A stretch of DNA of 51,106 bases from Alkaliphilus hydrothermalis (GTDB taxonomy: Bacteria; Bacillota; Clostridia; Peptostreptococcales; Natronincolaceae): NCBI RefSeq assembly GCF_016908555.1, contig NZ_JAFBEE010000020.1, positions 1-51,106 of the forward strand. Reading direction: 5' to 3'. The notes beneath the pieces are model-generated. The model did no database searches and was not told where the DNA came from. It saw only the letters and a list, made by a program, of their open reading frames with translations. The translations under genes and the position numbers were made by a program. The stretch's first letter is position 1; every line of letters begins with the position of its first letter. Below, one piece after another: positions 31,938-41,591 of this stretch.

Positions 31938-34406
31938 ATGAGACAAATTGAATTACTTGCCCCTGCTGGAAGCTTTGAAGCCCTAAAGGCGGCCCTGCAA
32001 AATGGAGCCGATGCCGTTTATTTAGGAGGGACGGAGTTTAGTGCAAGGGCGTATGCTTCAAATTTTGATAGAGATACCCTACAAGAAGCGGTGGAATATG
32101 CCCATATCAGAGGAATGAAGGTCTATATCACCATTAATATCCTCATGAAGGATCATGAAATCCAAGGACTATTGGAGTATGTCAATTTCCTATATAACAT
32201 TGACGTGGATGCAGTGATCGTACAGGATCTAGGGGTGATGATGTTGATACGGGAAGCATTTCCAGACCTAGAACTCCACTGTAGTACTCAAATGACCCTC
32301 CACAACACAAAGGGAGTAGAAAGTCTCAAGAAAATGGGAGTCAAAAGGGTGGTATTGGCTAGGGAGCTATCTTTAAACGAGATCAACGAAATCCATAAAA
32401 AAACAGGCATGGAGCTGGAGGCATTTGTCCATGGAGCCCTATGCGTTGCCTATTCAGGACAATGTCTAATGAGTAGCTTTATCGGAGGTCGTAGTGGTAA
32501 TCGTGGAAGATGTGCCCAACCCTGTAGAAAACCCTATCAACTGGTATCCAGTAAAGGTGATCTAAATAATATTGATGAAGAATATCACCTCAGTATGAGG
32601 GATTTAAATACCTTTGAGGAGATTGGAAAATTAATAGAAAGTGGTGTCACCTCCTTTAAAATAGAGGGAAGGATGAAAAAGCCCCAATATGTAGCTTCCA
32701 TTGTCCGATCCTATCGTCAAGGGATAGACCACTATCTCAAGAAGGGCAAAATCCTAAAGGATGAAGGACTACAGAAGGAAATGGCCCAAATGTTTAATCG
32801 GAAATTTACGAAGGGATACATATTTGAAAGCCCAAGGTCAGAAATCGTCAATACAGAAAAGCCCAACAATAGCGGGATATACTTAGGTAAAGTCCTGCAA
32901 TATCAAGCAAAGACCAAAAGACTTCATATTAAATTAAAATCCTCCCTATCGGTGGGGGATGGTATTGAAGTTTGGCAGGGAATCGGTTCAAATGAAGGTG
33001 GAGTCGTAACCGCCATATATGTCAATCAAAAGCCCGTACCAAAGGCAACCACAGGTCAATCGGTGGAGATCGAGTTAAAGGGAAAAATCCAAGCTGGGGC
33101 AGATGTATATAAGACCCTTGATGTTGAAATGATGGATGAACTGGAAAGGACCTATGCCCATCAAGCAGAAAATAAAAAAGTACTAGTCTATGGTGAAATT
33201 AAGATTAATCTAGGAAAACCTATGGAATTAAGTCTGTGGGATGGAGCAAATCATCATGTCTACTCAAAAACAGACTTTATCGTAGAAAAGGCCCAGCGGG
33301 TAGCCTTGACGGAGGAACGGGTAATTGAAAATCTAAGCAAACTAGGTAATACTCCCTATTCCCTCGAAGAATTAAAAGTGGAAATAGATGACGGGGTGGC
33401 TGTCCCCATTTCAGTCATCAATGGGCTAAGAAGAGACGCCATTGACCAACTGACGGAGCTTAGAAAAAACCATTATCAGAGGAATGAGAAAGAAATCCTT
33501 CCCCAACCCTCTACCCTCTCCTATGTTGCTTTAGGAAAGAAATCAAATGATCATCCTTCACCAAGAATAACTGCAAAAGTAGACAGAGTAGACCTGTTGA
33601 AGGTGGTATTAGAAGAAGATATAGATGGTATTTATTACGGAGACTTCAACACCCTTTCAGAAGCCAGTAGCCTTTGTAGGGAGAAGGGAATACCTTGCTA
33701 TTTTAGAAGTCCTTCCATTATGAAGGATCAGGACTACAATAGAGTTGCTGAAGAAATCAAAGGTATAGATCTACAGGGAGTGCTGGCAGGAGATTTAGGG
33801 ATGATTAACTATACGAAAAATAACCTAACAGTACCAGTGATGGTGGATTACTCCCTCAATACAATGAATAGCTACACCTTCCATTACCTAGACCAACTTC
33901 AAGTACAGGGAGGGATTCTATCTCCGGAGCTGGATTTTAAGAACATCAAGGAGCTTAAAATTAATCCTCAACTACAGGTGGAGGCAGTGGTCTACGGGAA
34001 AATGTCTGTCATGACCATAGAGTATTGTCCACTACAACAACAAAAAGAATGTAATCATCAGTGTGATGATTGTAGAACAATTCCATATCATTATCGTTGG
34101 GGGCTAAAGGATCAAAAGCAAATGACCTTCCCCTTCGGAAAAGATTGCTGGGGTAGAACAATCTTACTAAATTCCCAAGCCCTTTATATGCTGGATAAGT
34201 TACCCGAATTCCAAAGCAACAATATTTTTAACTATAGATTAGAATTCACCGATGAAAAACCCCAAGACATAAAGGCCACAATCAATCATTGTCACCAACA
34301 AATGAAAAGATTACAAAAGGGACAAAAGCCACTGGAGGTGGAGGAGCTACAGCATTTAGTCCAGGAGGGCTTTACCAGAGGTCACTATTTTAGAGGTGTG
34401 GAATAG
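31938..34406 (+). CDS. U32 family peptidase / RlhA-like protein with C-terminal extension
   Basis: The protein is 822 aa. The N-terminal U32 domain (about 1-300) begins MRQIELLAPAGSFEALKAAL and contains the signature EAFVHGALCVAYSGQC with the cysteine-rich run GNRGRCAQPCRKPY, whose cysteines are thought to hold an Fe-S-like or metal site. A middle beta domain (DUF3656 type, about 310-490) and a third region with CPLQQQKECNHQCDDC (about 695-710), a second Cys cluster, follow. E. coli RlhA of this family hydroxylates C2501 of 23S rRNA; others were described as collagenases. In Clostridia the large U32 gene often follows zapA, as here. Function by family is most likely RNA modification. Confidence 0.85.
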   Translation: MRQIELLAPAGSFEALKAALQNGADAVYLGGTEFSARAYASNFDRDTLQEAVEYAHIRGMKVYITINILMKDHEIQGLLEYVNFLYNIDVDAVIVQDLGVMMLIREAFPDLELHCSTQMTLHNTKGVESLKKMGVKRVVLARELSLNEINEIHKKTGMELEAFVHGALCVAYSGQCLMSSFIGGRSGNRGRCAQPCRKPYQLVSSKGDLNNIDEEYHLSMRDLNTFEEIGKLIESGVTSFKIEGRMKKPQYVASIVRSYRQGIDHYLKKGKILKDEGLQKEMAQMFNRKFTKGYIFESPRSEIVNTEKPNNSGIYLGKVLQYQAKTKRLHIKLKSSLSVGDGIEVWQGIGSNEGGVVTAIYVNQKPVPKATTGQSVEIELKGKIQAGADVYKTLDVEMMDELERTYAHQAENKKVLVYGEIKINLGKPMELSLWDGANHHVYSKTDFIVEKAQRVALTEERVIENLSKLGNTPYSLEELKVEIDDGVAVPISVINGLRRDAIDQLTELRKNHYQRNEKEILPQPSTLSYVALGKKSNDHPSPRITAKVDRVDLLKVVLEEDIDGIYYGDFNTLSEASSLCREKGIPCYFRSPSIMKDQDYNRVAEEIKGIDLQGVLAGDLGMINYTKNNLTVPVMVDYSLNTMNSYTFHYLDQLQVQGGILSPELDFKNIKELKINPQLQVEAVVYGKMSVMTIEYCPLQQQKECNHQCDDCRTIPYHYRWGLKDQKQMTFPFGKDCWGRTILLNSQALYMLDKLPEFQSNNIFNYRLEFTDEKPQDIKATINHCHQQMKRLQKGQKPLEVEELQHLVQEGFTRGHYFRGVE

Positions 34407-34445
34407 GATACAATTCAGTAAGATAAAAAACAGCTTAAGGAAAGT

Positions 34446-34484
34446 AATCCAACTGTGGCAACTTAGCAGTTGGGTTTGTTTTTT
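34446..34484 (+). terminator. Terminator after the U32 gene
   Basis: AATCCAACTG (34446-34455) pairs with CAGTTGGGTT (34467-34476), with one G-T pair. A TGTTTTTT tail follows. Confidence 0.85.
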
Positions 34485-34606
34485 ACTGGGAATTCCCTCT
34501 ATTAGATGTTAAAATAATATTATTCCTCTTATTATTGAGGGAGATTACAGTGGAGAGTATTGATATTATATAAATTTTCACTATATAAAAAGAGAGGGTG
34601 TTGGAA

Positions 34607-35710
34607 GTGAAAAAACAAGAGCTGGAAACCCCATGTCTGGTGGTGGATTTAGATCGTCTAGAGGAAAACATAAAAGAAATGGCTCATCTGGCAAAGGAAC
34701 ATAATGTTGAACTATGGCCCATGATCAAAACCCACAAAAGTAAATACATTGTCCAACAGCAACTAAATATGGGGGCGAAGGGGATTTTGGCGGCAAAATT
34801 AGGGGAAGCAGAGAAAATGGTGGAGGCAGGAGTCCAAAGAGTCATGCTGGCATACCCCATCATTGGAGAAAAGAAGCTTGACCGTCTAATGGAACTAACC
34901 AAAAAAGCTGAGGTATATTGTAGTGTAGATTCCTTGGAATCAGCCACGATTTTAAATGAAAGGGCATTGAAGCAGCATATCTGCCGAAAGTGTGTTATCA
35001 TCATAGATAGTGGATTAAATCGCTTGGGGGTAACACCAGAGGGAGTCCAAGGTTTATACGAATCTATTAAGGCGATGAAGGGGATTGAAATCGTTGGAGT
35101 CGCCACCCATGGTGGACATGTCTATGGTGCCACCAACATTGAGGGGGTAAAGAAAGCCGCCGAGGAAGAAATATCAGCCATCATGAAGTCGGCTGAAATT
35201 CTTCAAGAATTAGGTGTGGACTGTAGTATTATGGCGATAGGTTCTACACCGACAGTGAAACAAATAGAGGACTACAAGGGAATCAAGCAAATTAGACCAG
35301 GTAACTATGTGTTCTATGATGCAGTTCAAGTAGCCCTGGGGGCTGTACCTGTGGAGCGTTGTGCATTGAAGGTACTGGCAACCGTCATTAGTATTCCAGA
35401 GGCAGGTCGAGCTATCATAGATGCAGGTAGTAAAATCCTATGTCTCGATGCAGGGGCCCATGGCAATAACAATATTAAAGGATATGGTATTGTGGTAGGG
35501 TATGAAGATATTCTCATCAAGGGATTGTCGGAGGAGCTAGGAAAGCTCATCTATGATCCAGAAAAAATCAGCCTAAAGGTGGGGCAACAGGTGGAAATCA
35601 TACCCAACCATGCCTGTACCGTAGCCAATATGGTGGAGGAAATCTATGGACTAAGAAATAATCAAGTGGAAACAATGATTGAAGTTACGGCAAGGGGAAT
35701 ATCTCAATAA
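34607..35710 (+). CDS. PLP-dependent D-threonine aldolase / D-serine dehydratase family protein
   Basis: The protein is 367 aa from GTG 34607, which is 8-9 nt after AGAGAGGG; earlier GTG/TTG codons (34598, 34601) overlap that site. It is a fold-type III (alanine-racemase-like) TIM barrel: TPCLVVDLDRLEENI at the N-terminus, the PLP lysine in WPMIKTHKS (about 43-51), ATHGGHVYG, and a C-terminal metal site IPNHACTVAN (His-x-Cys, about 335-344). The H-x-C pair is the mark of D-threonine aldolase / DSD1-type enzymes, which need a divalent metal. Substrate could be D-threonine, D-serine or another beta-hydroxy D-amino acid. It is apparently monocistronic. Confidence 0.82.
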   Translation: MKKQELETPCLVVDLDRLEENIKEMAHLAKEHNVELWPMIKTHKSKYIVQQQLNMGAKGILAAKLGEAEKMVEAGVQRVMLAYPIIGEKKLDRLMELTKKAEVYCSVDSLESATILNERALKQHICRKCVIIIDSGLNRLGVTPEGVQGLYESIKAMKGIEIVGVATHGGHVYGATNIEGVKKAAEEEISAIMKSAEILQELGVDCSIMAIGSTPTVKQIEDYKGIKQIRPGNYVFYDAVQVALGAVPVERCALKVLATVISIPEAGRAIIDAGSKILCLDAGAHGNNNIKGYGIVVGYEDILIKGLSEELGKLIYDPEKISLKVGQQVEIIPNHACTVANMVEEIYGLRNNQVETMIEVTARGISQ

Positions 35711-35815
35711 TGTAATGAGTATTAGTAGTTTATTTAATAGACTAAAGAAGACTATAGATGATGAGGAAGATTTATATTAATTTGTTTTATAAAAGTTAGA
35801 TTGTGGGGATTTAAA

Positions 35816-37744
35816 ATGAGTAAAGCTTTATATATTACAGAAAAACCCAGTGTAGCAATGGAATTTGCTAAGGTTCTAAAGATTAAAGGCCAACGGAGAA
35901 ATGGCTATTTGGAGGCAGAGGAAGCCGTGGTTACATGGTGTGTGGGGCATCTAGTTACTATGAGCTATCCTGATGCCTATGATGAGGCCCTTAAAAAATG
36001 GTCTTTAAAAACCCTGCCCTTTTTACCAAAGGAGTATAAATATGAGGTTATTCCAACAGTCAAAAATCAATTTGATGTCATTCAGCAACTTCTTCACCGT
36101 AGCGATATTACCTCCGTCTATGTCTGTACTGACTCTGGACGGGAGGGGGAATACATCTATCGCTTAGTGGATTTAATGGTTGGGGTAGAGGGGAAGGACA
36201 AAAAGAGGGTTTGGATCGACTCCCAGACGGAGGAGGAAATTCTTAGGGGTATCAAAGAAGCAAAACCCCTCTCGGAATATGACCCCTTATCGGATTCGGC
36301 ATTTCTAAGGGCAAAGGAAGACTATTTAGCAGGGATTAATTTCTCTAGATTATTGACCTTAATTTTTGGTAAGGTGATTGCAAAAAAACTTCAAAAAGAA
36401 CATGTTGTTGTTGCAGTAGGAAGGGTAATGACCTGTGTACTGGGGATGATTGTTGACAGAGAGATTGAAGTGAGGAAGTTCGTCAAAACTCCTTTCTATA
36501 AAATCAATGGAACCTTTGGTAAAACTGAATCTGATGAATATATGGGAGAATGGAAGGCAGTTGAGGCTTCAAGATATCATATGTCCCCTATGCTCTTCAA
36601 TGACAATGGTTTTAAAGAAAAAAGGGATGCGGAAAAATTAATCGAGGACCTAATGGGGAATGAAACCCCAGTAAAGGCTCAGATTGATAGTGTGAAAAAA
36701 AGTAAAGAGAAGAAATATGCACCCCTGCTATACAATCTAGCAGAGTTGCAGGCGGAGTGTAGTAAAAAATTCAAGATCAATCCGGACGAGACCCTGACCG
36801 CAGTACAAACCCTCTATGAGAAAAAGCTAGTCACTTATCCTAGGACCGATGCCCGTGTTCTATCAACGGCAGTGGCAAAGGAAATAAATAATCATTTAAA
36901 GGGTTTAATGGAGTTTCGGGGAAATACAAATATCAAAGATGGGGCAGCAAAGGTTTTACAAAACCAGTGGATTAAGAATATCAAATCCTCTAAATATGTA
37001 AATGATGATAAAATCACCGACCACTATGCCATCATTCCAACAGGTAAGGGATTTGAGAACTACAATAGGCTAAAGGAACTGGATAAAAAGATTTATAAAT
37101 TAATTACCTTAAGGTTTTTAGCCATCTTCTATCCTCCTGCAGTCTTTCAAAAACTTGCTATTGTAACGGCAGTGAAGGGTGAGCTTTTTCAAACAAATCA
37201 AAAGGTCTGTGTAGAACAGGGTTATCTAGAAATTTTAAAGCCCGATTTAGATGATAAAGACAAAGGTGGAGAAGAAAACCAGTTCCTGAATAGTCTAAGA
37301 AAAGGTCAGCAGGTGGAGCTGAAGTCCTTAGAAATTAAAGAAGGAGAGACTACCCCACCCAAAAGATATACCTCTGGGTCCATCATTTTAGCTATGGAAA
37401 ATGCAGGTAAATTGATAGAGGATGAGGAGCTAAGGGAGCAAATTAAAGGATCCGGAATAGGCACCAGTGCCACTAGAGCGGAGATTATTAAAAAACTAAT
37501 GAGGATAGAGTACATTGATTGTCATGATAAAACCCAAGTATTAACCCCAACCTCCTTGGGGGAACTGATTTATTTAGTTGTAAAAAAATCCATTCCAGAC
37601 CTATTGAATCCAAAGCTGACCGCCAGCTGGGAAAAGGGATTAGAAATGGTGGCTAAAAAGGAATTGCAAAAGGATGAGTACATGGAAAAGCTAGAAAAAT
37701 ACATTACTAGAAAGGTTTCTAAGGTGTTAAACAAAGCAAAGTAG
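35816..37744 (+). CDS. topB: DNA topoisomerase III (type IA)
   Basis: The protein is 642 aa from ATG 35816 (MSKALYITEKPSVA), with GTGGGGAT just upstream; TTG 35801 is unlikely. The Toprim domain contains TEKPS and the acidic CTDSGREGEYIY (about 101-112). The active-site tyrosine lies in VTYPRTDARVLS (about 341-352). The GSGIGTSATRAEIIKKL segment near 545 is characteristic of TopB. It lacks zinc-finger extensions and is about 80 residues shorter than Bacillus TopB. It relaxes negative supercoils and decatenates single-stranded junctions. It is monocistronic. Confidence 0.93.
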   Translation: MSKALYITEKPSVAMEFAKVLKIKGQRRNGYLEAEEAVVTWCVGHLVTMSYPDAYDEALKKWSLKTLPFLPKEYKYEVIPTVKNQFDVIQQLLHRSDITSVYVCTDSGREGEYIYRLVDLMVGVEGKDKKRVWIDSQTEEEILRGIKEAKPLSEYDPLSDSAFLRAKEDYLAGINFSRLLTLIFGKVIAKKLQKEHVVVAVGRVMTCVLGMIVDREIEVRKFVKTPFYKINGTFGKTESDEYMGEWKAVEASRYHMSPMLFNDNGFKEKRDAEKLIEDLMGNETPVKAQIDSVKKSKEKKYAPLLYNLAELQAECSKKFKINPDETLTAVQTLYEKKLVTYPRTDARVLSTAVAKEINNHLKGLMEFRGNTNIKDGAAKVLQNQWIKNIKSSKYVNDDKITDHYAIIPTGKGFENYNRLKELDKKIYKLITLRFLAIFYPPAVFQKLAIVTAVKGELFQTNQKVCVEQGYLEILKPDLDDKDKGGEENQFLNSLRKGQQVELKSLEIKEGETTPPKRYTSGSIILAMENAGKLIEDEELREQIKGSGIGTSATRAEIIKKLMRIEYIDCHDKTQVLTPTSLGELIYLVVKKSIPDLLNPKLTASWEKGLEMVAKKELQKDEYMEKLEKYITRKVSKVLNKAK

Positions 37745-37864
37745 ACATAAAGTTTTTTATAAAAGATTAATGATATTAATGAATCTACCTTCAATATATG
37801 TTAATATAAAATATGTTGATTTTATTGCATGACATGTATATTTATTACATTTTGGAGGGATAAA

Positions 37865-39148
37865 ATGGAGAAATTACATCAATACATTTCAGGATATATG
37901 AGTAAATGGTTGTCCATTGCTACCCTAGCAGGTATGGGAGGTGGCTTGGCGGCTGTTATGCTAAAAAAATCAATTATCTTTGTCAAACATTTCGGAGGAG
38001 GATTTCCCCTGTGGATTGCACCTGCCATTGGCGGCATTATAATCTCGTTAATATATTTATATGACCCCCATGCAGCAGGATTAGGTACCGACCACTATAT
38101 AGATGCTGTAAATCTAGAGGAGCAATATCACCTTACTTTTAAGAATTTTTATACAAAAATAGCATCTACAGCCGTCACATTAGGATTCAAAGGAAGTGGT
38201 GGAGTAGAAGGACCTATGTTAATGATTGGTGCCAGTTTGACGGATGCCATAGCCAGTGTACCCATACTGAGAAGATATATATCTGGGCGGGAGTTTGATA
38301 TTGTCACCATATGTGGTGCAGCAGGGGCTATTGGAGCGATTTTTCGTTCGCCCATAGGGGGTGGTATATTTGTTGCTGAGGTTCTTTATCATTCCTCACT
38401 GCACTATTCGGATTTATTTCCTGCCATCCTATCCTCAATTATGGGATTTGTAGTGTATAGGATGTTGGTTCATCCAACCCCAATGTTTGATATACCAGAT
38501 TATCTACCTGATGTATCCAACATTCCCGTGTTTCTTCTATCTGCCATCGTTGCTGTTATATTATCGATTATATTTACGAAGGTATATACTGTAGTGTATA
38601 GGATGTTTTGTAAGTTGCCTGGAAAGAAAATTCATCCTATTATCGGAGGGCTTTTAACAGGATTAATTATTATGCAATTGCCGCAGGTTTCTGGGACAGG
38701 CATTGATGTGATACAAACCATGATTGATAAAAATTTACCGATTACCCTATTACTGCTACTGCTGGTTGGGAAAATGTTTGCTACTTCCTTTACAGTTGCC
38801 TCAGGAGGAAGCGCGGGGTTGGTGATTCCGGCACTGTTTATCGGGGCAATAGCAGGGAATAGTTTTTCTACGATACTAAAGGTGACAGATCCTGCTTTAT
38901 CTTCCTCATTGGTGGTATCAGGGATGGCCGCTAGTTTAGCTAGTGTCGCCAATGTACCGATTGCCGCCGCCGTCATGTTGATGGAGATGGCTGGTTATAA
39001 ACTAGGTGTTCCTGCTGCATTGGGAAGTATTATTGGTTATGCCGTAGGTCATAGTCATGTTATCTATGGAATCAGTTGCCCTGACGATTGGCAATACAAT
39101 GATTTTAAAGAGATTAAAAAGCGGGATCGAAAGCATGGCGGCCATTAG
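37865..39148 (+). CDS. ClC family chloride channel / H+ antiporter
   Basis: The protein is 427 aa from ATG 37865 behind TTGGAGGG; ATG 37829 has no ribosome site. The family fold of about ten to eleven membrane helices can be followed. The GSGGVEGP segment (about 115-122) corresponds to GKEGP and keeps the glutamate that gates or exchanges protons. The first selectivity segment, normally GSGIP, is changed to GLGTDHYID. The third, GSAGLVIPALFIGA (about 318-331), is recognisable. No C-terminal CBS domains are present. The change in the first filter segment leaves the transported ion uncertain. Confidence 0.85.
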   Translation: MEKLHQYISGYMSKWLSIATLAGMGGGLAAVMLKKSIIFVKHFGGGFPLWIAPAIGGIIISLIYLYDPHAAGLGTDHYIDAVNLEEQYHLTFKNFYTKIASTAVTLGFKGSGGVEGPMLMIGASLTDAIASVPILRRYISGREFDIVTICGAAGAIGAIFRSPIGGGIFVAEVLYHSSLHYSDLFPAILSSIMGFVVYRMLVHPTPMFDIPDYLPDVSNIPVFLLSAIVAVILSIIFTKVYTVVYRMFCKLPGKKIHPIIGGLLTGLIIMQLPQVSGTGIDVIQTMIDKNLPITLLLLLLVGKMFATSFTVASGGSAGLVIPALFIGAIAGNSFSTILKVTDPALSSSLVVSGMAASLASVANVPIAAAVMLMEMAGYKLGVPAALGSIIGYAVGHSHVIYGISCPDDWQYNDFKEIKKRDRKHGGH

Positions 39149-39208
39149 AATTAAAAAGTTTATAATAATTAAAGAATAATTTAAAAACAATTAAAAGTTG
39201 GTGAAAAT

Positions 39209-40372
39209 ATGACTAAAGAATTTGATGATGCAATGAACAGGATGGCTCAAAATGTCGAAAAGAGAATAGTAAAAGCATGTAACAAATTGTACGGCTCAAT
39301 TAAGAAGGATGACTCCTTTGAGAACTATCTTGATGGATTGACTAAAGCAGAGTTAGATAACATCAGAAGAAATATAGGACTTAAGGGTGTAAGTCAGTTT
39401 AGTAAGAAGAAGCTTATTCTTGTTTTAGCAGAAGAATTGCCAGTGCAAGTGGAGCAGTTATTGCTGATGTGCGGCAATGGAGAATTAAAGCTTATAAAAC
39501 AACTGGTAAAAAACAATGGTAGACTGACTATTGCAGAGGAACATGAATATGAGATTGACATATTGAGAAAAAAAGGACTATGTTTTTCTGGAACATTTGA
39601 AGATGGTTCAACAGAGGTGTTTATCCCAATAGAGTTGTTAGACCCAATCCTACAGGTCCTCGATAGTCTAGCTTTTAATAAGCAAATTAAGACCATTAAT
39701 GAAATCCTACAGGTGGTTAACGGGATTATATTTTATTATGGGATTTTAACTATTGATGAACTTTATGATTATGTTGTAAAAATTTTGGGAAAAGAGATAG
39801 ACTACAATGTTTTTGTAAAGATTATTGAGAATGATGATGTCTATGAATCCGAGTTTGTATTTACCGGTCTGTACGTTCATCATCTAAATATGAACATTCC
39901 TGAAGAAATCCTAATGGAGCATTATTCAAGAGGGGATCTTCCCTATTATCCATTGACTCTAAAACAAGCACTAGAAGCTGGTAAGTCAGAGTATGAGGAA
40001 ATCAATAGACATGATCTAAGGCTCATGGCCTTTTTAGATAGCCATTATGAGCTTAGTAAAATTGAGGCTTTGGATGAAATTAAAATTCTGAAGGATATGA
40101 TTAGAAATCTTTGTCCTCCAGGGGAATTGCTGGAGTATTTTCAACAATTCTTTGAAATTCCCACCCAAGATGAACTACAAATGATACTAGACATGATAAT
40201 AGGAATATATAACAATACTAGACAATGGGTCCTCAAAGGTCACACTTCAACGGAGATCAGGGGGAATCATCCTCTAGTCCCACAAGAACAGCCAGAAGCA
40301 ATCAAAGTAGGTAGAAATGATACTTGCCCCTGTGGTAGTGGAAAGAAGTATAAGAAATGTTGTGGAAGATGA
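39209..40372 (+). CDS. SEC-C motif protein of unknown function
   Basis: The protein is 387 aa. The last 20 residues, VGRNDTCPCGSGKKYKKCCG, form a canonical SEC-C zinc motif (CxCx8CC), as found at the end of SecA where it binds SecB or the ribosome. The N-terminal 25-75 region (YLDGLTKAELDNIRRNIGLK...SKKKLILVLAEEL) resembles a SAP/Rho-N-like helix-hairpin. The remaining 250 residues are acidic and helical, with no motif I know. Many free-standing SEC-C proteins are poorly characterised; a role around ribosomes or nucleic acids is the best guess. It is monocistronic with a strong terminator. Confidence 0.75.
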   Translation: MTKEFDDAMNRMAQNVEKRIVKACNKLYGSIKKDDSFENYLDGLTKAELDNIRRNIGLKGVSQFSKKKLILVLAEELPVQVEQLLLMCGNGELKLIKQLVKNNGRLTIAEEHEYEIDILRKKGLCFSGTFEDGSTEVFIPIELLDPILQVLDSLAFNKQIKTINEILQVVNGIIFYYGILTIDELYDYVVKILGKEIDYNVFVKIIENDDVYESEFVFTGLYVHHLNMNIPEEILMEHYSRGDLPYYPLTLKQALEAGKSEYEEINRHDLRLMAFLDSHYELSKIEALDEIKILKDMIRNLCPPGELLEYFQQFFEIPTQDELQMILDMIIGIYNNTRQWVLKGHTSTEIRGNHPLVPQEQPEAIKVGRNDTCPCGSGKKYKKCCGR

Positions 40373-40407
40373 TAAAAGATAAAGTATAACCAATAACGTG
40401 TAAATGG

Positions 40408-40463
40408 AATTCGTCGACCTCCAATAGCGTAAAAACTACTGGAGATCGACGAATTTTTGTTTT
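40408..40463 (+). terminator. Terminator after the SEC-C gene
   Basis: AATTCGTCGACCTCCA (40408-40423) pairs with TGGAGATCGACGAATT (40440-40455), 15 of 16 positions, then a T-rich tail. Confidence 0.85.
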
Positions 40464-40809
40464 GGACTGAGTTAGTATACTATAGCTTATTGGAATAATT
40501 TCCTAAATTTATCATTCATATTGCGATTTGATTGACAATATGAATAAAATTTGAAATTTTTGTAAATATGCGAAAATGAACTTATAACATCATAATTTTA
40601 AATTATCTGATGATTTCTTTATGAATCTTGCCACTAATTTTGAAAATTAAGGAAACAATAGGTACAATAACAATATAGAAAGTATGGAAAGCAAGGAAAG
40701 TAGATATTAGTTATTTACTGTAATTTATTAGTAATGTATAATCAACTTAACTATGTATGTGGCTATAAGCAAAATGTTAGAAGTAAAAAATAGATAAGCA
40801 GGTGAAGAA
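40464..40809. other. 346-bp AT-rich intergenic region upstream of the methylthioribose genes
   Basis: It holds a perfect 10-bp inverted repeat ATTCATATTG (40514-40523) / CAATATGAAT (40536-40545) and a promoter at 40714-40742. No ORF with a ribosome site is seen. I looked for an S-box (SAM-I) riboswitch, common before methionine salvage genes in Firmicutes, and saw none of its conserved segments. Confidence 0.6.
40714..40742 (+). promoter_or_regulatory. Promoter of the aldolase-mtnK-mtnA operon
   Basis: TTTACT (40714-40719), 17 bp, and TATAAT (40737-40742). It starts about 60 bp before the first gene. Confidence 0.6.
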
Positions 40810-41460
40810 ATGGAAATTGCAAAAAATATTATTGAAACCAGTTTGAAAATGGTACAGAGCGGATTAGTAAAGGGGACATGGGGAAATGTCAGTGTTAGAA
40901 AAGAAAATCAACTATGGATTACCCCATCGGGTGTTACCTACGAAGATTTAACAGAGGACCAAATAGCTGTCATTGATTTAGAAAGCGGGGTACAAATAGG
41001 GGGAAGTCGAAAAGCCTCCAGTGAAATGCCCCTCCATAGAATGATTTACTTACATAATGAAGAAATCAATGGTATTGTCCATACCCATAGTATTTATGCC
41101 AGTGCCTTTGCAGCCATAGAGGAGGAGGTACCCTGCTATACGGAGGATCAAGCCCAGATTATAGGGGGAAGTATTCCAGTAGCCCAGTATGCTTTTCCAG
41201 GAACAGATGAACTAGGAAAAAATGTGGTAAAGGCTTTAGAAGATGGCAGATACGCAGTCCTCATGGCAAAGCATGGTCTTGTGGCTGTAGGAAGAAATCT
41301 AAAGGAAGCCTGGACGTCTGCAGAGGTGGCAGAAAAGTCAGCCCAGTTAGCTTCAATTGTTAAAGGAATGAATAAAGCACCAGGAGGGCTTTGTGAAAAG
41401 GAAATCGAAGATATGAGGCGAATCTATTTAGAGAGTTATAGTAAGACCAGTATAAAATAG
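40810..41460 (+). CDS. Class II aldolase/adducin family protein (methylthioribulose-phosphate aldolase or dehydratase candidate)
   Basis: The protein is 216 aa; ATG 40810 follows AGGTGA. The family signature is intact: GTWGNVSVR and ITPSGVTYEDL, then SSEMPLH with Glu72 (the catalytic acid/base position of fuculose-phosphate aldolase), and the metal ligands His91 and His93 in VHTHSIYASAF and His155 in MAKHGLVAVG. The next two genes make 5-methylthioribulose-1-phosphate. This enzyme could cleave it to DHAP and methylthioacetaldehyde (Ald2, DHAP shunt) or dehydrate it (MtnB, classical salvage). No mtnW, mtnX or mtnD follows, which favours the aldolase. Sequence alone does not separate the two, as both share this fold and metal site. 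Confidence 0.8.
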   Translation: MEIAKNIIETSLKMVQSGLVKGTWGNVSVRKENQLWITPSGVTYEDLTEDQIAVIDLESGVQIGGSRKASSEMPLHRMIYLHNEEINGIVHTHSIYASAFAAIEEEVPCYTEDQAQIIGGSIPVAQYAFPGTDELGKNVVKALEDGRYAVLMAKHGLVAVGRNLKEAWTSAEVAEKSAQLASIVKGMNKAPGGLCEKEIEDMRRIYLESYSKTSIK

Positions 41461-41591
41461 GAGATAGATTACTTGTGAATATCAAAATATAATCATCAAA
41501 AGGTAGTATCAAAAATTAGTATCAACAATCAACCATAAGGTTTGGACTAATCTACTCTAATATAATGATTAATAAAAAGGGAGGAATTTTC

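Noticed and set aside
34598..34606. Earlier GTG/TTG starts for the D-threonine-aldolase-like gene
   Set aside because: They fall on or next to the ribosome site AGAGAGGG, so GTG 34607 is the better start.
38149..38976. Minus-strand open frames of 68-114 codons inside the ClC gene
   Set aside because: They are shadows of a strong coding frame, lack ribosome sites, and read as low-complexity Ala/Pro/Thr text.
40464..40809. S-box (SAM-I) riboswitch before the mtn genes
   Set aside because: None of the conserved S-box segments or its paired terminator is visible; only an inverted repeat and a promoter are present.
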